Shown piece by piece: positions 58,539-64,000 of a stretch of 64,000 nucleotides of DNA. Every line of letters begins with the position of its first letter. Positions within the stretch are counted from its first letter, which is position 1. The position numbers were made by a program, and so were the translations under genes. The stretch comes from Diphasiastrum complanatum (lineage: Eukaryota; Streptophyta; Lycopodiopsida; Lycopodiales; Lycopodiaceae): contig CM055113.1 in assembly GCA_029204225.1 (NCBI GenBank), positions 19,489,798-19,553,797 on the forward strand, in the 5' to 3' direction. A model generated the notes under the pieces. It had not been told where the DNA came from and did no database searches. It worked only from the letters and a program-made list of their open reading frames with translations.

Positions 58539-60520
58539 CTCACCATCCTTCTTGATCACACAATTGTCAATATTGAAATTGACATCAAAGCCTCTATCAA
58601 GAAGTTGGCCAACACTTAAGATGTTCTTTGTAAGCTTTGGGACAAAAAGAACATTGTTGAGAAAGAGATCTTTAGAAGATGCAAGCTTCAAGGGAATAAT
58701 CCCTACTCCTTCAATATTGTACTCATGCTTAGTTGCAAAGTATATGGTCTTCTTGACTCCATCATAAGGCAAAATAGATGAAAAAAAGTGCTTGGAGCCA
58801 CACATATGTGAAGATGCTCCACTATCAATATACCATGAGTCATCCTTGTTGAAGGTGGAAGAGGAGAAGTTTGATTCTATAAGAGAGCCTTCTCCATCAC
58901 TTGCAATATAGTCTTCTTTCTCATTGGTGATGTTGGCTTGATTGAGTTGATTCTTCTTCTTGAAGCAATTGGTGGCATAATGGCCTTTCTTGCCACAATA
59001 AAAGCACTTGATCTTCTTCTTCTTGAGATTTGAAGTAGAAGCATGAGAGGTATCCTCATCCTCCTCTCCATCTTGGTCTTTAGCTTTGTCATTAGAGAAG
59101 TGATGGTGTTGCTTCTTACTCCTCTCTTTGTGCTTGGCAAATAGAACTTTGCCATCATCATGATTGAGTGATAGCTTGTCCATCCTCAAGAGTTTGTACT
59201 CTTGTCTTGATTCTTCAGAAATAAGCACACTTTGAAGGGCCTCCAAACTTGGTAGCTCCTCCTTAATGGCATAGGATTGGACAAGGTTGTCATATTCATC
59301 TCTCAAGCCATTGAGAATGACTTGGACTAGCTCACTTTGATTGATTGAGTCACCAATACATGCAAGCTCCCTATGAATATCCTTGACTCTCAAAACATAA
59401 TTAGATGCACTCTCATCACTCTTTTGACTACTTTGAAATATTTTATTTCTAAGAGTGAGGAGCCTAGAGGTGTTCTTAGCCTCATAGATGGACTTGAGAC
59501 AATTCCAAGCTTCCTTGGATGTAGAACAATCACCAATCTCCCTCAATATCTCATTAGAGACATTCATCTTAATGTAGTGGAGAGCCATCCTAGCTCTCTT
59601 CTTGTATTTTTGTACTTCTTGAAGGACTTGAGGCTCCTCCTCAATCCCAAGTACAATGTCCATCACATCTTGGAGTATCAAGATGGACTCCATCCTCAAC
59701 TTCCATATTGAATAATTGGAAGTAGACAATATCTCACTTGGTTGCAACAAGTATGAACTCATTGAAGTCATGTAAAGTGAAGATAAATAAAAGTGATGAA
59801 CAAAAAATGTTGCTTCTCTCTCACTATAGGATCCAATAATGGTGTGCTACCATCTCCTATGCAAGATCTTGTAACAAAGTGTGAGATGATTCTCACTAGC
59901 TATCTCAATCTCTCCAAAACTAGATCTACTTCACATCAAATGATGGAGTATGGGCAAAGTTAGGATCAAACACTATTAGCACGTGTGAAATACACTAAAA
60001 AATCAAATTTGACTCAAATACAATGATATTGCATGAAACCAAATGGCTAAGATCTCAAAACAGTGCCTAGATCACATATAGATGAGATTCGTAAGCATTC
60101 AACTGTGATTTTGGATCAAACAAGCAATCTCTTGACCAAACCAAATGTGTCCACCCAGGTCTAGGTGCCCTACCTAACCCTCTCCAAAAGCTTATAACTT
60201 TTGATTGGCTCGACCAAATGGAATGAAACTGATTGCATCAAAAACTAGACAAAAATAGCTTCAAAACAAGCTATCTAGCAAGATTTTTGGATCAAACATG
60301 AAAGAGAACTCCCAAACTGAAATTGGATGTTCCTCACACGTGTCTGAACAGCTGATTCCGTACAGTACCAGGTCAGACCCAATCAATGTCCTTTTGATCT
60401 CTTTTGATCCAAAATTGAACAAGATAGCTAGGAAAATGGGCCTTGACAATTTCTAGCTCAAGATTGATGAATAGTTTTCACTCAAATGGATCAAAATGCA
60501 TGGTAACTTTCATTGCGAAA

Positions 60521-61211
60521 TGTGAAAAATTGCCTACATTGGCAAGTCTAGCCATGTAGAATATTGTACATTTTGTCAATATTGTTTGTTAGTTACTTGA
60601 ATGGCCAAAGTGCCACTTATAAATTCACACCTAAAGTAGGCTACCACGAGTCAACAGGAGTGGGTGTGTCCATTTGGTAGTGATTCCTACTTTCTAGGAT
60701 CTAGATCATGATTTATGATGAGATTTGTACCTATCATGCACCTACAAAGCATGACTCTTGGATCTAGACTAGGATTTTCACATTAGGGAAAGAAATTTGA
60801 GTCTTCTTCCTTATTACATGTTGTATTTTCACCTAACTTTGAAAAGGAAGTGTCTTTTACTATGTATTCTCATTCTTCATAGTGAGAAGATAGAAACTTT
60901 TTGGAGCCTCAAGGAAAAACTTGAGTTTTCTCTCTATGTATTTTGATTTATTTTGATTCCAATGAAACCCAGCTTTGGCACACTTCAAACTCTGTCTATA
61001 GGCCTTACTACAGCCTGATCTTCACACGTGGAAACTTGGATTATAGTTTTTGATCAATGTTTTGATTGTCTCTACTTGTTTTCTATCAAGCTGCTAATCT
61101 AGATCTTGTTTTTTGATGACTAGTATCTGATAGATTGTTTAACAAGCACACAATCAAGCTTGTGGATCATTCAAAGATCCATTTATGGTCCTTAGTACTA
61201 TACTTTTAACA
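60521..61211 (+). repeat. 5' LTR of Copia G
   Basis: About 691 bp, starting TGTGAAAAATTGCC and ending TTTTAACA immediately before the primer site. The left end is inferred from resemblance to other LTR starts here (TGTGAAAAATTG) and interrupts the leader of Copia F. A partial G-box palindrome CACACGTGG lies near 61024. Confidence 0.65.
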
Positions 61212-61224
61212 TGGTATCAGAGCC
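61212..61224 (+). promoter_or_regulatory. Primer binding site of Copia G
   Basis: TGGTATCAGAGCC, complementary to initiator-Met tRNA, directly after the LTR end and about 620 bases before gag. A perfect CACACGTGTG palindrome lies in the leader at 61375-61384. Confidence 0.9.
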
Positions 61225-64000
61225 AAGTACAAGGCTATTAATCAATGTTTGAAACTAATCTAGTTTTAGCAGGTTTTTGGTGCAAAAAACTAGTATTGGA
61301 AGGGCGAGTTGGTATCCGAGATTTGGTGAGGGGATTTGATACCAAACTTTTTCAGTATCAAAATCCAAATTGTTCACACGTGTGGGCAACTCTGAACCAG
61401 CATTTAAAATCCCATATTTATTGGATCACTGTAATTTCATCTCGTGTTAGTTTGATGTAATTTTTGGTGCAAATCCTAGGATAAGCTACAAATCACTTGC
61501 CATTAATTAGTGTTGAATTTGTTTCATGATAAGTAATTAATCTAGGCTGATTTTAGACCTTCTTAAAGTGGAAACCAGGTCTAGAAAGTACATCAAAGTG
61601 AAAGAGAAAGATAGAGTCATTCTATTGTCCAAAAATAGCCAAGATTGGCAAGATTTGCTTGAGAGTAGTTTTCACTTCATCTTATCTTCATTCCAACTTT
61701 GTGAGGGAGTGATAGAACTGTGATTACAAATCCATCTGTTGGATGAGAAGTCAACATTTGAGTGAAACACTGCAAGTTAGAAACCTTTGTGAGTTTCAAG
61801 TTCAAACAAATCTATATCTTGTGTGTAGAATTTCATTAGTAAGATGGGATCTGTTGAAGCATACCTTCTAGAAACTAGTGAGAGGTTAAATTCTACCAAT
61901 TATGCTATTTGGAAAGTGAGGATGGAGTCACTCATGGTGCTCCAGGATCTCTATGAGTTTTTGATTGATGATGAAGATGAACCTCTAGGTGCACATGAGT
62001 TAGCTAAATACAAGAGAAGATCTAGGCTTGCACTTCACTGTGTGAAGATGAATGTAAGCAATGATTTATTGAGGGAAGTACCAGCTTGTACCAGTGCTAA
62101 AGAGGCTTGGAAATCTTTAAGTACAATCTATGAGTCTAGTAACACTTCAAGGGTTCTCATGCTTAGGAATCAGATTCTGCAAAGCATGAAGAGAAGTGAT
62201 GAGAGTGCACAGGTTTATGTGCTCAGAATCAAGTCTCTCAATAGGGAGTTAGCTTCCATTGGAGAGAAGATTCAAGATAGTGAGCTTGTTCAGATTGTCC
62301 TTAATGGTCTAGGGAGTGACTTTTCAAATTTGGTCCAAAGATTTGCAATCCAAGACACTTTGCCCAGCTTCACAGTGTATTAGTGGCTGAAGAGTGTAGG
62401 ATGATGCATACCAATGCAAGAATGAATGCTATTTCTCTGCACGATGGTGATGAGAAAGCTAATTTCTCATTCAAAGGCAAGAAGAAGACCAATGGAAAGA
62501 AGAAATACTTCAAGGAGACCAAGGAGGAGGATGAGGGTTCAAGCTCAAAGGGCAAGATCAAAGACAAGTCCAAGTACAAATGTTTTTTCTGTGGAAAGAA
62601 AGGACATTTTGCATTAGAATGTCTCAAGAAGAAGAAGGCACAAGAGAGCAAACAAAACAACATTGCACATCAGGAGGAGAAGGAGGATGAAAAGTCATCC
62701 TTGATGGTTTCCAACAAACCACCATCATCCAAGAGCAACACCAATGATTCTTGGTGGATTGATAGTGCGGCTAGTTCCCACATGACATATCAAAAGGACA
62801 TTCTCTCCACTTTGCTTTCTTACAATGATTTACATAGATCAATCTATACTGCAAGTAGTCAAGAATGTAAGATAAGTGGAATAGGAACCATTCCATTGTA
62901 TGTTGGATCATCCAAAAGGTTGAATCTTGAGAATGTTCTTTATGTTTCTAAGTTAACCAAAAATTTGCTTAGTATTGGCCAATTAATGGATAATGGCCTT
63001 CATGTACAATTTAAGCATGGGGTTTGTTCCATCCTTAGAAATGATAAATGTATAGCCAAAGGCTTTAAGCAAGGTAGATTGTTTAAGCTTGATGCTATTA
63101 TTGCAGTGGAGCGTGTTAGCTTGACAAGGGTGGAGTTATCAAAGGTGAAACTATGGCACAAAAGGTTGGGCCACCGCAACTTCAAAGCCATGGAATCTAT
63201 GGTTGCAAAGGAGCTTGCAATTGGACTCCCCAAGTAGTTGTCAAAGTGTGGGAAGAGATGTGAAGCATGCAGCCTCTCAAAGGCTCACAAACTACCCTTC
63301 TCAAGATCTACATCAAGATCAAGCTCTCCTCTTGAACTCATCCATTTGGATGTTCATAGCTTTTCACATGATGGTGGTGCCAAGCATTATGTAACCTTCA
63401 TTGATGACTATTCTAGACATTGTTGGATGTACCTCTTGTCTAGCAAATCTATGGTGTTTAATTCTTTTGTAAAGTTCAAAAATTTGGTAGAAAATCAACT
63501 TAGTACCAAGATTAAGGTATTAAGGAGTGATAATGGAGGTGAATATATCTCCAATAAGTTGATTGACTTTTGTAGTTATGATGGCATAAAGAGCGAGTTG
63601 TCATGTCCAAACACCCCTCAACAAAATGGAGTGAGTGAGAGAAGAAAATAGATCTCTTTGTGAGTGTGCTAAGGCCTTAAGGCTAGATGCTTCTCTATCC
63701 AAACCATTTTGGGGTGAAGCAATAACTTGTGCTAATTATTTGTGCAATAGATTGCCAAACCAAGCCATTGGAAGAATCACACCATTTGAAGCTCTATTTG
63801 GAGAGAAGCCCAATCTCAAGGATCTCAAAGTTTTTGGATCCACTTGATATGTACACCAATCCTTGGATAAGAGGATGAAGGATGATGCAACATCCATCAA
63901 AGGAATCTTTGTGGGATATGGTGAGAATAGCAAAGGATATAGAGTCTTCAATCCCATCACTAGCAAGGCGATAGTGAGTAGGGATGTTATTTTTGAGAAG

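Larger units (their letters stand above)
49180..60520 (-). mobile_element. Copia F, minus strand, host of two nested insertions
   Basis: On the minus strand: leader (60520-59772), gag and protease (59771-58544) with STSNYSIWKLRMESILILQ, a zinc knuckle CFYCGKKGHYATNC and DSGASSHMCGSKHFF, then, beyond the nested Gypsy, integrase-to-RT linker sequence (VLFKMKPKVDHLSELGSACF, ASSWIMIGYSSIKEAF) at about 52125-51340. Beyond the solo LTR there is a poorly preserved 3' part (50679-50010), and then the 3' LTR. Gag-protease is the best preserved segment; the 3' half is heavily decayed. The 5' LTR is missing because the plus-strand Copia G begins at 60521. The element must predate both insertions it carries. 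Confidence 0.75.
60521..64000 (+). mobile_element. Copia G, 5' half, cut by the window end
   Basis: LTR 60521-61211, primer site 61212-61224, leader, then gag from the ATG at 61844 (SERLNSTNYAIWKVRMESLM, SAKEAWKSLSTIYESSNTSR), zinc knuckle CFFCGKKGHFALEC near 62580-62620, protease WWIDSAASSHMTYQKDIL near 62755, pre-integrase LWHKRLGHRNFKAMESMV near 63150-63200, integrase core near 63240-63850 (FIDDYSRHCWMYLLSSKSMV, LRSDNGGEYISNKLIDFC, PNTPQQNGVSERR), and the post-integrase linker to 64000. It has a few interruptions in the visible part and is the best preserved Copia here. RT, RNase H and the 3' LTR lie beyond the window. Confidence 0.9.

Noticed and set aside
49180-60520. The LTR at 50685-51334 as the 3' LTR of Copia F
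   Set aside because: It is in the opposite orientation and has its own ACATG target duplication.

Overview
The window looks like intergenic, transposon-packed nuclear DNA from a land plant with a large genome. It is AT-rich. It is filled with Ty1/Copia and Ty3/Gypsy LTR retrotransposon fossils that use plant-typical primer sites (initiator-Met and Asp tRNA), it has long GA/TC microsatellites, and it holds one convincing host gene. I cannot name the species. A fern, a gymnosperm or another large-genome plant would fit, but that is inference.

Layout. 1-13.2 kb: Copia fragments in plus orientation, broken up by a minus-strand Gypsy remnant with a tRNA-Asp primer site (5.5-7.4 kb) and by microsatellite-rich non-coding DNA (7.6-11 kb). 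13.2-20.3 kb: a minus-strand Gypsy with protease, RT, RNase H and integrase, followed by an unusual block of open frames downstream of integrase. 20.3-28.5 kb: more Copia, including two fragments of one family set head-to-head at about 25,577. 28.5-37.2 kb: the least transposon-laden part. It holds a 390-codon SAM-domain gene (minus strand), flanked about 1.3-1.4 kb away on each side by two copies of a very small tRNA-like SINE, each with clear target-site duplications. 37.2-46 kb: two inverted copies of an internally deleted Copia derivative, separated by LTR pieces, minisatellites and a Gypsy tail. 46.2-48.2 kb: an unidentified gene relic with a clean 120-bp intron. 49.2-60.5 kb: a minus-strand Copia carrying two nested insertions with exact target duplications, a 650-bp solo LTR (ACATG) and a 6.4-kb Gypsy chromovirus (CTCAC). 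60.5-64 kb: the 5' half of another Copia, cut by the window end.

The only gene with a likely cellular job is the SAM-domain protein, probably nuclear. The rest is a record of successive insertions. The items most worth a second look are the unidentified spliced relic (46.2-48.2 kb), the 84-86 bp SINE family, the extra frames behind the Gypsy integrase (13.8-16.6 kb), and dense transcription-factor-like motifs inside LTRs (ten CATGCA in 210 bp; five perfect CACACGTGTG palindromes). All protein family calls come from motifs read by eye; no database search was possible.
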